A DNA stretch of 64,000 bases. Source: Paracoccaceae bacterium. Its GTDB lineage: Bacteria > Pseudomonadota > Alphaproteobacteria > Rhodobacterales > Rhodobacteraceae. The notes beneath the pieces are model-generated. The model saw only the letters and a list, made by a program, of their open reading frames with translations, did not search any database and had not been told where the DNA came from. The stretch covers positions 12,080-76,079 of the forward strand of contig PAPN01000007.1 of assembly GCA_002708925.1 (NCBI GenBank). Reading direction: 5' to 3'. The position numbers were made by a program, and so were the translations under genes. Shown here piece by piece: positions 33,498 through 44,558 of the stretch (positions are counted from its first letter, which is position 1; each line of letters opens with the position of its first letter).

Positions 33498-34811
33498 ATG
33501 TCCGGAATCCCGCACGATCATTACGAGCCCAAAACGGGCGCAGAGAAGTGGCTGCATACGCGCCTGCCCGTCGTTGGCCTTCTCTATGATACCATCATGA
33601 TCCCCACGCCTAAGAACCTGAACTGGATGTGGATCTGGGGTATTATCCTGACTTTCTGCCTGGCTTTGCAGATCGTCACCGGCATCATTCTGGTGATGCA
33701 CTACACCCCGCATGTCAGCCTGGCCTTCTCCTCGGTCGAGCATATCATGCGTGACGTGAATGGCGGCTATATGATCCGCTATCTGCACGCCAACGGGGCC
33801 TCGCTGTTCTTTGTGGCTGTGTATCTGCACATCTTCCGCGGCCTGTACTACGGTTCGTACAAGGCACCCCGCGAAATCACCTGGATCATCGGTATGCTGA
33901 TCTATCTGATGATGATGGGCACCGCGTTCATGGGCTATGTTCTGCCCTGGGGGCAGATGTCCTTCTGGGGGGCGACCGTGATCACCGGCCTGTTTGGCGC
34001 GATTCCCTTCATTGGTGAGCCGATCCAGACCTGGCTGCTGGGCGGACCGGCCGTGGATAACGCCACGCTGAACCGCTTCTTCTCGCTGCACTATCTGCTG
34101 CCCTTCGTGATTGCTGCGCTTGTCGCCGTACACATCTGGGCTTTCCACACCACCGGGAACAACAACCCCACTGGTGTTGAGGTGCGTCGCGGTTCCAAAG
34201 AAGAGGCCGAGAAAGACACCCTGCCGTTCTGGCCCTACTTCGTGATCAAGGACATCTTTGCCCTGGCCGTTGTTCTGCTGGTCTTCTTTGCCATCGTCGG
34301 TTTCATGCCGAACTATCTGGGCCACCCCGATAACTATATCGAGGCCAACCCGCTGGTTACCCCGGCACATATCGTGCCTGAATGGTACTTCCTGCCCTTC
34401 TACGCGATCCTGCGTGCCTTCACCGGCGATGTCTGGGTGGTGATGTTTGCCAGCTGGATCACCGGCGGCATCATCGACGCCAAGTTCTTCGGCGTGCTGG
34501 CCATGTTCGGTGCCATCGCCGTGATGGCGCTGGCCCCCTGGCTGGATACCTCGCGGGTGCGTTCGGGCCGGTATCGTCCGATGTTCAAATGGTGGTTCTG
34601 GCTGCTGGCCGTCGACTTTGTCGTGCTGATGTGGGCCGGTGCAATGCCTGCCGAGCCTCCGTACTCGACCATCTCGCTGATTGGCGCCACCTACTGGTTT
34701 GCGTACTTCCTGGTCATCCTGCCGCTGCTGGGTGTGATCGAAAAACCCAGCGCAATGCCGGAAACGATCGAGGAAGACTTCAACAACCACTACGGCAAAC
34801 CCGCCGAATAA
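33498..34811 (+). CDS. petB: Cytochrome b of the bc1 complex
   Basis: 437 residues, eight membrane helices. Haem-ligand histidines lie in [22 protein letters not shown] and in [22 protein letters not shown]; the quinol-oxidation PEWY motif is in [18 protein letters not shown]. It forms the membrane core that runs the Q-cycle. ATG 33498 after AAGGAGCG, between petA and petC, 16 bp ahead of the latter. Length and order match Rhodobacter petABC. Confidence 0.98.
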   Translation: MSGIPHDHYEPKTGAEKWLHTRLPVVGLLYDTIMIPTPKNLNWMWIWGIILTFCLALQIVTGIILVMHYTPHVSLAFSSVEHIMRDVNGGYMIRYLHANGASLFFVAVYLHIFRGLYYGSYKAPREITWIIGMLIYLMMMGTAFMGYVLPWGQMSFWGATVITGLFGAIPFIGEPIQTWLLGGPAVDNATLNRFFSLHYLLPFVIAALVAVHIWAFHTTGNNNPTGVEVRRGSKEEAEKDTLPFWPYFVIKDIFALAVVLLVFFAIVGFMPNYLGHPDNYIEANPLVTPAHIVPEWYFLPFYAILRAFTGDVWVVMFASWITGGIIDAKFFGVLAMFGAIAVMALAPWLDTSRVRSGRYRPMFKWWFWLLAVDFVVLMWAGAMPAEPPYSTISLIGATYWFAYFLVILPLLGVIEKPSAMPETIEEDFNNHYGKPAE

Positions 34812-34827
34812 GTAAGGAAACGGGATA

Positions 34828-35619
34828 ATGTTTAAGAAACTCGCGACTTCCGCAGTTGCCGCCCTGACCCTTTCGGCTGGCGCTGCTCTGGCAGCCGGTG
34901 GTGCAGGCCATGTGCATGACGTGGACTTCTCGTTCGAAGGGCCTTTCGGCAAATTCGATCAGAACCAGCTGCAACGCGGTTTGCAGGTCTACACCGAGGT
35001 CTGCTCGGCCTGTCACGGCCTGAAATTCGTGCCGATCCGCACCCTGGCCGACGAAGGCGGCCCGCATCTGCCCGAAGATCAGGTGCGTGCCTATGCCGCT
35101 CAGTTCGACATCTACGATGAAGAGCTGGAAGACGACCGCCCGCGCAAAGCGTCGGACTTCTTCCCCGAAGGGGGCGATCCCAACGCGCCTGACCTGTCGC
35201 TGATGGCGAAGGCGCGCTCGGGCTTCCACGGTCCTTACGGCACCGGCATGAACCAGCTGTTCAAAGGTATCGGTGGCCCCGAATATATCGTCTCGATCCT
35301 GACCGGCTATACCGGCAAGGAAAAAGAGGAAGCGGGCACCACCTACTACGAAAACACCGCCTTCCCCGGCGGCTGGATTTCGATGGCCCCCCCGCTGGCC
35401 GGTGAGGATGTCGAATACGCCGATGGCCACTCGACCGATCTGCACCACGAAGCCGAGGACGTCGCGGCCTTCCTGATGTGGACCGCCGAGCCCAAGATGA
35501 TGGCCCGCCAGCAGACCGGCTTCGTCGCCGTTCTGATGCTGACCATCCTGTCGGTTCTGCTGTACCTGACCAACAAGAAAATCTGGGCCCCCGTCAAGAA
35601 AGCCGCCAAAAAGGCCTAA
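34828..35619 (+). CDS. petC: Cytochrome c1
   Basis: 263 residues. Signal peptide [23 protein letters not shown], haem c motif CSACHGLK near residue 63, axial Met region [18 protein letters not shown], and a C-terminal membrane anchor [22 protein letters not shown]. It passes electrons from the Rieske protein to soluble or membrane cytochrome c. Last gene of petABC; an intrinsic terminator follows 25 bp later. Confidence 0.98.
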   Translation: MFKKLATSAVAALTLSAGAALAAGGAGHVHDVDFSFEGPFGKFDQNQLQRGLQVYTEVCSACHGLKFVPIRTLADEGGPHLPEDQVRAYAAQFDIYDEELEDDRPRKASDFFPEGGDPNAPDLSLMAKARSGFHGPYGTGMNQLFKGIGGPEYIVSILTGYTGKEKEEAGTTYYENTAFPGGWISMAPPLAGEDVEYADGHSTDLHHEAEDVAAFLMWTAEPKMMARQQTGFVAVLMLTILSVLLYLTNKKIWAPVKKAAKKA

Positions 35620-35643
35620 ACCTGACGACCCCTGAATGCGATG

Positions 35644-35670
35644 AAAGCCCCGCCGGTCTGGCGGGGCTTT
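35644..35670 (+). terminator. Intrinsic terminator of petABC
   Basis: Stem AAAGCCCCGCC (35644-35654) / GGCGGGGCTTT (35660-35670) with a 5-base loop, the right arm ending in T residues, 25 bp past the petC stop. Confidence 0.88.
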
Positions 35671-36293
35671 TGCCGTTTTGCGGTATCAGATTGGGCGCCT
35701 GCGGCGCTCTGGATGTCTCGTCCTTGGCCTGCGGCCGCGTCCTCGGGCGTGACGCAGATTGTTGATGTGGTGATTTTTGATGCCTCCGGCGGGAGTATTT
35801 GGGTCAAAAAGAAATCCACTTATCCACCAGGCAGAGTGTTTTCTTGTGATGAGCGAATATTGTTGCATCAGATGCCGTTAAGCATAGCGAGGCGCGCGCC
35901 GGAGTGCTGTTTCCCATGCTTGACAGTGTGATGCGATGCAAAACTCTGAGCGATATTCTTATAAGCAGAGTTGTTGTCGGTCATCGGTTGTGGAAGGACT
36001 GATCCGCTTTTTCTGAGGGGCGCGTCCCGTGTGTTCGGGATGAGTGCTACCGCTGATCAGGACCATAGGCTGACCCGGCCTCAGGATCTGTGCTATCAGG
36101 GCAGAGGTGGTTCTCTTGCGGGGTATCAGTACCAGAAGGCTTGCTGTGCTCTAGATCAGCAGGCTGAGGTTGCCACAGTCTGGACCATGGTGATCAGAGG
36201 GTTAAATCCTCGCTTCCAGCAAGATATGCGCATGGCGATCGCCGAGCATCTTGTTTCTTTCTGATCTAAATACTCATTTTCCAACCTAGAGTA
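35671..36293. other. 623-bp intergenic region with dispersed repeat
   Basis: No convincing gene between petC and the ubiH-like gene. It carries the GCCTCCGGCGGGAGTATTTG repeat at 35781-35810. An open frame at 35971-36264 lacks a ribosome site and any recognisable protein feature. The rest shows nothing I can name. Confidence 0.5.
35781..35810. repeat. Dispersed roseobacter-type intergenic repeat, copy 1
   Basis: GCCTCCGGCGGGAGTATTTG followed by GGTCAAAAAG. A related copy lies at 54066-54097 (GCCTCCCCCCGGAGTATTTC). Such GGAGTATTT elements are scattered in intergenic regions of Rhodobacterales genomes. Confidence 0.6.
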
Positions 36294-37511
36294 TCAGCGC
36301 ATCAGGTCGGGCAGGTCTCCGTTCAGACCTGCAGCTTCTCGCATGAAGCTGCGGCGCAAGCCGGGAAAGGCGTTGATGGCGCCCATACCAATGTCCCGGC
36401 TCAGTCTGAGCAGGGGATTGTCGTTTGAAAACAGTTTATTGGTTAGATCCGTGGTCAGCGCCAATGTGGATGTATCGAAGCGGCGCCATTCCTGGTAGCG
36501 GTTCAGTACCAGCTCCGAGGCGAAATCTTCGCCGCGTTGTCTGGCGTGGGTCAGCACATGTGCCAGGGCGGCGACATCGCGCAGGCCAGCGTTCAGCCCC
36601 TGGCCCGCGATGGGGTGCATCCCGTGGGCCGCGTCTCCGATCAGGGCCAGCCGGGGGGCGGTAAGGCTGTTCGCGACTGTCAGGTTCAGCGGGTAGGTAA
36701 AGCGTTTCCCGACGAGACGGATATTGTCCAGGAAGTCTCCGAAACGGGGGCGCAGCACCTGTACATAGTCCTCATCCGAAAGGCTATGGAACAGCGCGGC
36801 GTTTTCGTGGGTTTCGGACCAGACGATTGAGGACATGTTGCCCGGCAGCGGCAGGATCGCCAGCGGGCCGGGGGGCATGAAAAACTGGTGCGCGATGCCT
36901 TTGTGGGGCAGGTCGTGCTCGATTGCGCAGACCAGGGCAGTTTGCCCGTAATCCCAGCCGCTGCGCTTGATCCCGGCGCGTTCGGCCGTGCCCGAGCGGC
37001 GTCCGTCTGCGCCAATCAGCAGCTTACCGCGCAGCAACCGCCCCGAGGCCAGGGTCAGCGTGACCCCGGTTGCATCGCTTTCTTGTGCGGTGACGGTTTC
37101 GCCGTTCAGCACTGTGATCCGGTCGGTCAGGGCCATCGCCTGAGCCAGGGCGCGGCGCAAGAAGCGGTCTTCAAGCATATAGCCCATCGGGCCTTCTTCG
37201 ATTTCGGTATGGTCGAAATGCAGAAAGAATGGGGACAGCGGGCCCTCGCCGGCGCGGCCATCGCTGACCTTGATTTCCAGCATCGGCTGCGATTGCGGCG
37301 CGACCTGATCCCACACGCCGATGCCAGTCAGCAAGCGTTTCGAGGCCAGCGCCAGCGCATAGCCGCGCCCGTCGAAATTGTCATCGGTCTGAACGCCGCC
37401 CGGCAGGGCGTCGATCACGGTTGAGCTGAACCCGGCCTGAGCCAGGGCAAGCGCCAGAGCGGGGCCGTTCAGCCCGCCTCCGACGATCAGGATGTCGCTA
37501 TCGGTGTTCAT
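36294..37511 (-). CDS. UbiH/UbiF-family FAD-dependent monooxygenase
   Basis: 405 residues from ATG 37511. N-terminal dinucleotide-binding DILIVGGGLNGPALALALAQAGF, a middle LIGADGRRSGTAERAGI, and the C-terminal FAD motif ALIGDAAHGMHPIAGQGLNAGLRDVAAL define the ubiquinone-hydroxylase family. These enzymes hydroxylate the quinone ring during ubiquinone synthesis at the inner membrane face; which carbon is modified (UbiH, UbiF or UbiL type) is not certain. Divergent from the amidase gene. Confidence 0.9.
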   Translation of the reverse strand: MNTDSDILIVGGGLNGPALALALAQAGFSSTVIDALPGGVQTDDNFDGRGYALALASKRLLTGIGVWDQVAPQSQPMLEIKVSDGRAGEGPLSPFFLHFDHTEIEEGPMGYMLEDRFLRRALAQAMALTDRITVLNGETVTAQESDATGVTLTLASGRLLRGKLLIGADGRRSGTAERAGIKRSGWDYGQTALVCAIEHDLPHKGIAHQFFMPPGPLAILPLPGNMSSIVWSETHENAALFHSLSDEDYVQVLRPRFGDFLDNIRLVGKRFTYPLNLTVANSLTAPRLALIGDAAHGMHPIAGQGLNAGLRDVAALAHVLTHARQRGEDFASELVLNRYQEWRRFDTSTLALTTDLTNKLFSNDNPLLRLSRDIGMGAINAFPGLRRSFMREAAGLNGDLPDLMR

Positions 37512-37592
37512 GCGGCAAATATGGCGCGTGATGCGGGATTGTCCATGCGTTCCGCTGCCGCTACCGTGCGACAAAACCGAAAAGGGATGGCT

Positions 37593-38924
37593 ATGCAGGA
37601 CTGGCTTTGGAAAAGCGCCACGGATCTGGGGCGCGGGATTGGCGATGGCTCGATTGATGCGGTGGCGCTGACGCAAACCTATCTTGCGGCGATCGACGGC
37701 CATGAATTTCGGGATCGGATATATTCCGCTGTCACCCATGACCGCGCACTGGCCGAGGCCGAGGCCGCGGCGGCCCGTGCCAGGGCCGGGGCGCGTCTGT
37801 CCCCCGTTGATGGGGTTCCGGTCAGCTGGAAGGATCTGTTCGATTCGGCCGGCACCGCGACCGAGGCGGGATCGGCCCTGCTAAAAGGCCGCGTGCCGGA
37901 CCGCGACGCCTGGGTGCTGCGCAATGCCACGGCTTTGGGGCTGGTCTGCCTGGGTAAAACCCACATGAGCGAGCTGGCCTTTTCCGGGCTGGGGCTGAAC
38001 CCGGTGACCGAGACGTCACCGTGTGTGAATGATCATGCAGCGGTTTCTGGCGGGTCTTCTTCGGGGGCGGCGACCTCGGTGGCCTTTGGGCTGGCGGCCT
38101 GCGCGATTGGATCGGATACCGGCGGGTCGGTGCGCATTCCGGCGGCCTGGAACGATCTGGTGGGGCTGAAAACCACCGCCGGGCGCATCCCGCTAACCGG
38201 GGTGGTGCCCCTGTGCAAAAGCTTCGATACGATTGGGCCGCTGTGCCGCTCGGTTCCGGATGCGGCGATGATGCTGGCCATGCTGGAGGGCGGCAAACCG
38301 GCCGATCTGCGCGGCGCGACACTGAAGGGGAAACGCTTTGCCGCGCTGCAATCGGTGGTGCTGGATGGCATTCGCCCGCAGCCGCTGGCCGCGTTTAACT
38401 CTGCCCTGGACAAACTGCGCGACGCCGGGGCCATCATCGAACCCATCGAGGCCCCCGAAGTGGCGCAGGCCATGGCGTTGGCCGGTCCTTTGTTCCCAAC
38501 CGAGGCCTATGGCCAGTGGCGCGACGTCATTGAGGCCAACCCCGACCTGATGTTCGATCGCATTCTGGACAGGTTCCGCGGCGGGGCGCAGTTCAGCGCG
38601 CCAGAGTATGTACAGGCATGGGAACAGCTGACGCAGCTCCGGCTGACATGGTATGCGCGGGTGCAGGGTTTTGATGCGGTGCTGTGCCCCAGCTCTCCGG
38701 TTTTGCCGCCAAACGTGGATCGGCTGCTAAGCGACGATGACTATTATGTCTCGGAGAACCTGCTGGCGCTGCAAAACACCCGTGTGGGGAATCTGATGGG
38801 CAATTGTGGGGTGACGCTGCCGACGGGCGTGCCGTCCTGTGGTGTGATCTTCAACGGGCTGCCCCTGCAAGAGGAACGCCTGCTGCGCCTGGCCGCCGCC
38901 GCCGATCCCGTCCTGCGCGGCTGA
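37593..38924 (+). CDS. Amidase (amidase signature family)
   Basis: 443 residues from ATG 37593 after AAAAGGG. The Ser-cisSer-Lys triad is complete: Lys in VPVSWKDLFDSAGT, the Gly/Ser-rich AVSGGSSSGAATSVAFGLA, and the nucleophile region CAIGSDTGGSVRIPAAW. It hydrolyses an amide to a carboxylate and ammonia; the substrate is unknown (related to GatA and aryl-amidases, but not adjacent to gatB/gatC). Stands alone. Confidence 0.9.
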   Translation: MQDWLWKSATDLGRGIGDGSIDAVALTQTYLAAIDGHEFRDRIYSAVTHDRALAEAEAAAARARAGARLSPVDGVPVSWKDLFDSAGTATEAGSALLKGRVPDRDAWVLRNATALGLVCLGKTHMSELAFSGLGLNPVTETSPCVNDHAAVSGGSSSGAATSVAFGLAACAIGSDTGGSVRIPAAWNDLVGLKTTAGRIPLTGVVPLCKSFDTIGPLCRSVPDAAMMLAMLEGGKPADLRGATLKGKRFAALQSVVLDGIRPQPLAAFNSALDKLRDAGAIIEPIEAPEVAQAMALAGPLFPTEAYGQWRDVIEANPDLMFDRILDRFRGGAQFSAPEYVQAWEQLTQLRLTWYARVQGFDAVLCPSSPVLPPNVDRLLSDDDYYVSENLLALQNTRVGNLMGNCGVTLPTGVPSCGVIFNGLPLQEERLLRLAAAADPVLRG

Positions 38925-39057
38925 TCCAGCCGATCTGTTGCAGGATTTCCCAATCCGGGGCAGCGTTTACATCGCTATGACTGGACGAAAGCCGCGCGCT
39001 TGGGTACTCTGGCGTCAAACGGGGCGATAATGATCCCGAACACCGAGGCAGTATCTG

Positions 39058-40236
39058 ATGTTTCCCGAGCGGTTTTCCAACCTACCGGCTTATGCGTTCC
39101 CGCGTCTGCGCGCCCTATTGGATGTGCATGAACCCGGCGGGCCGGTCATGCATATGACGATCGGCGAGCCCAAACACGCCTTTCCCGATTGGGTGGGCGA
39201 TCTGCTGGCGCAGAATATCGCGGGTTTTGGGCAGTATCCGCCCAATGACGGCACGCCCGGTCTGCGCGCTGCGATCACCGGGTTTCTGGATCGGCGCTAT
39301 GGGGTGCAGCTGGACCCCGATACGCAGGTGATGCCGCTGAACGGCACGCGCGAGGGGCTGTATAACGCGGCCATGGCCTTGATCCCCGAGGCCCGAAACG
39401 GACAGAAACCCACCGTTCTGATCCCCAACCCGTTTTATCAGGTCTATATGATTGGCACGCTGTCCGTGCAGGCCGAGCCTGTTTTCGTCTCGGCCACGCG
39501 TGAAAACGGCTATCTGCCGGATTATACCGCCCTGCCGCCCGACGTGCTGACGCGCACCGCCGCGGCCTATATCTGTAGCCCGGCCAACCCGCAGGGTGCG
39601 GTGGCCAGCCGCGCCTATTGGGCCGATCTGATCCGTCTGGCCGAACAATATGATTTCCAGATCTTCGCGGATGAATGCTATTCCGAGATCTACCGTGACA
39701 CCCCGCCCCCCGGCGCGTTGGAGGTGGCCAGGGACATGGGTGCCGATCCCGAGCGCGTGATCGTGTTCCATTCTCTGTCGAAACGGTCAAACTTGCCGGG
39801 GCTGCGCTCGGGCTTTGTGGCGGGCGGTGTCGAAAGCCTGAAGCGGATCAAACAGTTGCGCGCCTATGCGGGGGCGCCTTTGCCGCTGCCGATTCAGCAT
39901 GTTTCGCAAAAGGTGTGGGAAGACGAGGCGCATGTGATCGAGAATCGCCGCCTCTATGGGGAAAAATATGCCGTCGCGGATGAGGTCTTTGCCTCGATCC
40001 AGGGGTATCAGGGGCCTGAGGCCGGGTTTTTCCTGTGGCTTCCTGTCGAGGACGGCGAGCAGGCCGCGCTGAAGGCCTGGACAGAAACCGGCATCCGCGT
40101 CCTGCCGGGCGCGTATCTAAGCCGCGACGTGAACGGGGAAAACCCCGGCAAAAACTATATCCGGGTCGCCATGGTGGCCCCAAAAGAAGAGCTGCGCGCA
40201 GGCCTGATCCGTCTGCGCGACTGCATCTACAGGTAA
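39058..40236 (+). CDS. PLP-dependent aminotransferase, DapC-like
   Basis: 392 residues, class I/II fold. The pyridoxal-phosphate lysine is in [22 protein letters not shown] (about residue 241), with [12 protein letters not shown] and [10 protein letters not shown] upstream. The N-terminal [11 protein letters not shown] resembles succinyldiaminopimelate aminotransferase (DapC) in its order of motifs. That reaction makes N-succinyl-LL-diaminopimelate for lysine synthesis; dapF and dapB are also in the window but not adjacent. Other aminotransferase activities cannot be excluded. It is followed 16 bp later by ftsK. Confidence 0.85.
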   Translation: MFPERFSNLPAYAFPRLRALLDVHEPGGPVMHMTIGEPKHAFPDWVGDLLAQNIAGFGQYPPNDGTPGLRAAITGFLDRRYGVQLDPDTQVMPLNGTREGLYNAAMALIPEARNGQKPTVLIPNPFYQVYMIGTLSVQAEPVFVSATRENGYLPDYTALPPDVLTRTAAAYICSPANPQGAVASRAYWADLIRLAEQYDFQIFADECYSEIYRDTPPPGALEVARDMGADPERVIVFHSLSKRSNLPGLRSGFVAGGVESLKRIKQLRAYAGAPLPLPIQHVSQKVWEDEAHVIENRRLYGEKYAVADEVFASIQGYQGPEAGFFLWLPVEDGEQAALKAWTETGIRVLPGAYLSRDVNGENPGKNYIRVAMVAPKEELRAGLIRLRDCIYR

Positions 40237-40252
40237 GAGAACGAGGGCAGGA

Positions 40253-43201
40253 ATGGCATTTCAAACCAGAGGACGAGACCCGCTTTTTGACAGCGATATG
40301 CAGGCTGCGATCGAAAAACGCGGGAAGGAACTGATTGGGATCGCTTTGGCGATTGTGGGGGTGGCCGCTGTGGCCATGATGGCGTCCTACAGCCCGGATG
40401 ATCCTTCGTTCATGTTGGCCACGGACGCGCCGGTGCAGAACCTGCTGGGACGGCTGGGGGCCTCGATTACTGCGCCGATGTTCATGATTCTGGGGCTGGG
40501 ATCCTGGGGGCTGGCGATTGCCCTGCTGGCCTGGGGATTCCGTTTCGGCCTGCATCTGGGCGAGGAGCGCGCGCTAAGCCGTGCGCTGCTGACTCCGATC
40601 TGGATGGCGGTGCTGTCCGTCTATGCCTCGACCCTGGCGCCAGGTCCCGATTGGGGGCAGGGCTTTGGCCTGGGGGGGCATTTCGGGGATACCGTTCTGG
40701 GGGTTTTGCTGAATATCCTGCCGTTCAGCATGGCCTTTGGGATCAACCTGATGTCGATGCTTTTTGCTGTGGCCGCGATTGTTCTGGGCACCTATGTGCT
40801 GGGCTTTTCCGTGGCCGAACTGCGCCGCCTGTTCCGGTTCCTGCTGGTCGGGGTGGTGATGCTTTATGCGGTGCTGCTGACGGCTTTGGGGCGTGGGGCC
40901 TCGGGGGCTGTGGTGGCGGCACAGGAATTGCAGGCGCGTCAGCGGGCCCGCCGCGATGCGCGCGCTGCCGCTGCGCCTGCGGCCACGCTTGGCGCGCAGG
41001 ACGAATGGGTTGAACCCTTCGACAATTACGCCGCGCATGACTATGAGGACGCCCCCGCGATCGAAGAGCCGGCCAAGCCCAGCCTGTTGCAGCGTGTGCC
41101 CGGTCTGATCCGCCGGCCCGAGCCGCTGCCCGAATCCGAACTGGTCGAGCCCGCCCTGGCGGCCGATTCTGGCCAGGCCCCCGGCGATGACCGTATTAAG
41201 GCCAAGATCGCGGATGTGATCCGTAGCCGCGCCGCTGCCCAGCCCGAGATTGCCGCGCCCCTGACCAAGGGCCGGGGCCGTGGTCCTTCGGCTCTGGTTC
41301 TGGAGGCCGATCCGGGCCCGTTGCCGCCCGAACCGCCGCTAACCGCCGCCCATGCGGACCTGCCCAGCGAGCCGCCGATGACCGCCGTCCCCGCGGCTTC
41401 GATCGAAATGCAGCCTGAACTGCCTGTTGAGCCGGCCTATACGGATGCGTTGCCTCAGGAAAACATCTTTGATGCCTCGTTCGAAACCATGCCCGAGGAA
41501 AGCTACACCGCGCCTGCCTCTGTTTCGGCCCCGGCCCCTGCGCCGCAGCCCGTGGCCTCGCCGCAAATCCCGGTAGAACAGCCGCGCAAAGTGGTGGTCA
41601 AACCGTTGAATCGCAAACCGATTCAGCCCTCGACCCAGGCGCAGAAAGAGGCGCAGCCGTCGTTGCAATTCGATGAAACGGCTGTGGAATTTGAGCTGCC
41701 TCCGCTGAATTTGCTGACCAACCCGGCCAATATTCAGCGCCATCACCTAAGCGACGAGGCGCTGGAGGAAAACGCGCGGATGCTGGAAAACGTGCTGGAT
41801 GATTACGGCGTCAAGGGCGAGATCGTCAGCGTTCGCCCCGGCCCCGTCGTCACCATGTACGAACTGGAACCCGCGCCGGGCCTGAAGGCCAGCCGGGTGA
41901 TCGGCCTGGCCGATGACATCGCGCGCAGCATGTCCGCACTGTCCGCGCGTGTGTCCACCGTGCCGGGGCGCAGCGTGATCGGGATCGAATTGCCCAATGA
42001 AAATCGTGAAAAGGTCGTCCTGCGCGAAATCCTGGCCGCGCGGTCCTTTGGCGATGCGAATATGAAACTGCCTCTGGCCCTGGGCAAAGACATCGGCGGC
42101 GAGCCGATCGTGGCGAACCTGGCCAAGATGCCTCACCTGCTGATCGCAGGGACCACGGGTTCGGGTAAATCTGTGGCGATCAACACGATGATCCTGTCGC
42201 TGCTGTATCGCCTGACGCCCGATGAATGCCGCATGATCATGATCGACCCCAAGATGCTGGAACTGTCGGTCTATGACGGTATCCCCCATCTGTTGAGCCC
42301 CGTTGTGACCGATCCGAAAAAGGCGGTCGTGGCCCTGAAATGGGTGGTCGGCGAAATGGAGGACCGTTACCGCAAGATGTCCAAAATGGGTGTGCGCAAC
42401 ATCGACGGCTATAACAGCCGCGTCGCGGATGCTCTGGCCAAGAACGAAACCTTCAGCCGGACCGTGCAGACGGGGTTCGATGACGAAACCGGCGATCCGG
42501 TGTTCGAGACCGAGGAGATCACTCCGGTCAAGATGCCCTATATCGTTGTTGTCGTTGACGAAATGGCCGATCTGATGATGGTCGCCGGTAAGGAAATCGA
42601 AGCCTGCATTCAGCGTCTGGCACAGATGGCGCGGGCCTCGGGGATCCATATTATCATGGCCACGCAGCGGCCCTCGGTGGATGTGATCACCGGCACGATC
42701 AAGGCCAACTTCCCCACGCGGATCAGTTTCCAGGTGACGTCCAAAGTGGACAGCCGCACGATCCTGGGCGAAATGGGTGCCGAGCAGCTGCTGGGCATGG
42801 GCGACATGCTGTATATGGCGGGGGGCGCGAAAATCACCCGTTGCCACGGCCCGTTCGTCAGCGACGAAGAGGTCGAGGAAATCGTCACCCATCTGAAGAG
42901 CTTTGGCCCGCCCGATTACGTCGGCGGTGTGGTCGAAGGTCCGGGTGAGGATAAGGCCGACAATATCGACGCGGTGCTGGGCCTGAACACCGGCGGCAAC
43001 ACGGACGCCGAGGATGCGCTCTATGACACGGCCGTGGCGATTGTGATCAAGGATCGCAAATGCTCGACGTCTTATATCCAGCGCAAACTGGCGATCGGCT
43101 ATAACAAGGCCGCGCGTCTGGTGGAACAGATGGAAGACGAAGGCGTCGTCAGCGCCGCCAATCACGTCGGTAAACGCGAAATTCTGGTGCCCGAGCAATA
43201 A
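40253..43201 (+). CDS. ftsK: DNA translocase FtsK
   Basis: 982 residues. Four membrane helices at about 25-190 ([59 protein letters not shown]), then a long proline/alanine linker (residues 230-480), then the RecA-like motor with Walker [16 protein letters not shown] at about 633-647, Walker [15 protein letters not shown], and a C-terminal gamma winged helix ([27 protein letters not shown]) that reads KOPS sites. It moves chromosome termini during division at the septum. Complete gene. Confidence 0.97.
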   Translation: MAFQTRGRDPLFDSDMQAAIEKRGKELIGIALAIVGVAAVAMMASYSPDDPSFMLATDAPVQNLLGRLGASITAPMFMILGLGSWGLAIALLAWGFRFGLHLGEERALSRALLTPIWMAVLSVYASTLAPGPDWGQGFGLGGHFGDTVLGVLLNILPFSMAFGINLMSMLFAVAAIVLGTYVLGFSVAELRRLFRFLLVGVVMLYAVLLTALGRGASGAVVAAQELQARQRARRDARAAAAPAATLGAQDEWVEPFDNYAAHDYEDAPAIEEPAKPSLLQRVPGLIRRPEPLPESELVEPALAADSGQAPGDDRIKAKIADVIRSRAAAQPEIAAPLTKGRGRGPSALVLEADPGPLPPEPPLTAAHADLPSEPPMTAVPAASIEMQPELPVEPAYTDALPQENIFDASFETMPEESYTAPASVSAPAPAPQPVASPQIPVEQPRKVVVKPLNRKPIQPSTQAQKEAQPSLQFDETAVEFELPPLNLLTNPANIQRHHLSDEALEENARMLENVLDDYGVKGEIVSVRPGPVVTMYELEPAPGLKASRVIGLADDIARSMSALSARVSTVPGRSVIGIELPNENREKVVLREILAARSFGDANMKLPLALGKDIGGEPIVANLAKMPHLLIAGTTGSGKSVAINTMILSLLYRLTPDECRMIMIDPKMLELSVYDGIPHLLSPVVTDPKKAVVALKWVVGEMEDRYRKMSKMGVRNIDGYNSRVADALAKNETFSRTVQTGFDDETGDPVFETEEITPVKMPYIVVVVDEMADLMMVAGKEIEACIQRLAQMARASGIHIIMATQRPSVDVITGTIKANFPTRISFQVTSKVDSRTILGEMGAEQLLGMGDMLYMAGGAKITRCHGPFVSDEEVEEIVTHLKSFGPPDYVGGVVEGPGEDKADNIDAVLGLNTGGNTDAEDALYDTAVAIVIKDRKCSTSYIQRKLAIGYNKAARLVEQMEDEGVVSAANHVGKREILVPEQ

Positions 43202-43270
43202 GCCGCCGCATCGCAGATTTGTGAGCTAAGTTCGGGTGCGTTCGCGCGCCCGAATGCCTATCTAGGGGAT

Positions 43271-43876
43271 ATGAAAATGTATCGCTACCTTCTTGCGCCG
43301 GTCTTTGCGGCGCTGGCTATCCCCGCCGCAGCCGACGAGCTGAGCCTGGATCAGATCTCGGATTATCTGAACAGCTTCGCCACGGCGCAGGGTAAGTTCA
43401 CCCAAATTAACGATGATGGCTCGGTTTCGACGGGGCGTATCTGGCTGAAACGTCCGGGGCGCGCGCGGTTCGAATACGACCCGCCGACGCAGGCGCTGGT
43501 GCTGGCCGGGCAGGGGGCTGTCGCGATCTTTGACCCCAAAAGCAACACCGGCCCCGAAACCTATCCGCTGAAACAGACCCCGCTGAATATCGTGCTGCGG
43601 CGGAATGTGGATTTGACGCGCTCGGATATGGTGGCGGGGAAATCCTATGACGGCACCGCCACGACGGTAACCGCGATGGACCCCGAAAGCCCCGAATACG
43701 GCAATATCCAGCTGGTATTCACCGACGCGCCGGTGCAGCTGCGCCAATGGGTGATCAACGATCAGGCCGGCAGCGCAACGACCGTCGTTCTGGGCGAAAT
43801 GGAGTTCGGCCCGCGGATCAAAAACTCGATCTTCGACATCCGGGCCGCAACCGAGAACATCACCGACGGGCGCTGA
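43271..43876 (+). CDS. lolA: Outer-membrane lipoprotein carrier protein LolA
   Basis: 201 residues with signal peptide ending ALAIPAAADE, then the LolA half-barrel: LDQISDYLNSFATAQGKFTQI, GRIWLKRPGRARFEYDPP, AIFDPKSNT and LQLVFTDAPVQLRQWVI. It carries lipoproteins across the periplasm from LolCDE to the outer membrane. 69 bp after ftsK; the ftsK-lolA order is common in this group. Confidence 0.93.
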   Translation: MKMYRYLLAPVFAALAIPAAADELSLDQISDYLNSFATAQGKFTQINDDGSVSTGRIWLKRPGRARFEYDPPTQALVLAGQGAVAIFDPKSNTGPETYPLKQTPLNIVLRRNVDLTRSDMVAGKSYDGTATTVTAMDPESPEYGNIQLVFTDAPVQLRQWVINDQAGSATTVVLGEMEFGPRIKNSIFDIRAATENITDGR

Positions 43877-43885
43877 CCCGCGCGC

Positions 43886-44476
43886 TTAGCGTAAGCGGCG
43901 CGGGCAGGTGGCCAGCTGCGCCTCATAGCGCTGAGCGCGTGCGCCCACCTCGGCCGAGATCCGCATCAGCCAGCTTTTGCGCTTATAGCTGCCGCGCGCA
44001 TAGCCGGTGTGGCCTTCGTGATAGGCCAGATACTGGTGACGCGCATTGTGCAGGCTGATCCCGTTCTTTTCGCGCGATTTGTTCATGTACCAGCCCATAA
44101 AGTCCGTCGCATCGCGGATTTTATCACGCCGGGCGCCGTAACTGTTGGTGGCGCGCCGGTATTCATCCCAGGTGCCATCCAGCGCCTGCGCATAACCATA
44201 GGCCGAGCTTTGCCGCCCCATCGGAATCACGCCCAGCACATAGCGGAACGGTGTGCGGGCGTTGCCGATGAATTTGCTTTCCTGATAGATCGTGGCCATC
44301 TGCACATGTACCGGCACGCCCCAGCGGCGCTCGGTCGCGCGGAAGGCGCGGGCATATTTGGGGCGCTGCGCCAGGATTGAACAGGCATTATCCAAATTGC
44401 GCGGGGCCGAATAGTTCCCCCCGCCGCAGGATGCCAGCAGCACAATCATGACCAACACGCGAAGAGTTCTGCTCAT
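43886..44476 (-). CDS. Lipoprotein lytic transglycosylase-like (SLT domain)
   Basis: 196 residues from ATG 44476. Lipobox VLLASCGGG at the N-terminus; a goose-lysozyme/SLT-like catalytic Glu in TIYQESKFIGNA and the usual AYGYAQALDGTWDEYRR and YLAYHEGHTGYARG blocks. It probably cleaves peptidoglycan glycan strands at the outer-membrane inner face. The strongest part of the match is around the Glu; subfamily not determined. It converges with lolA with 9 bp between the stops. Confidence 0.82.
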   Translation of the reverse strand: MSRTLRVLVMIVLLASCGGGNYSAPRNLDNACSILAQRPKYARAFRATERRWGVPVHVQMATIYQESKFIGNARTPFRYVLGVIPMGRQSSAYGYAQALDGTWDEYRRATNSYGARRDKIRDATDFMGWYMNKSREKNGISLHNARHQYLAYHEGHTGYARGSYKRKSWLMRISAEVGARAQRYEAQLATCPRRLR

Positions 44477-44558
44477 TTGCCTCTCGCTTTCTTTGTTTTT
44501 TGGCATTTTAGCGAAAATTGCCCGTTGGGGAAATGACAATTCCGCGTGATTGTCCGCG

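Noticed and set aside
35971-36264. 97-codon open frame in the petC-ubiH gap
   Set aside because: No ribosome site, unusual composition, no family; more likely chance in an intergenic region.
41747-43198. 483-codon minus-strand open frame opposite ftsK
   Set aside because: Antisense shadow of the FtsK motor domain, rich in His/Arg/Gly as expected of a GC-codon complement.
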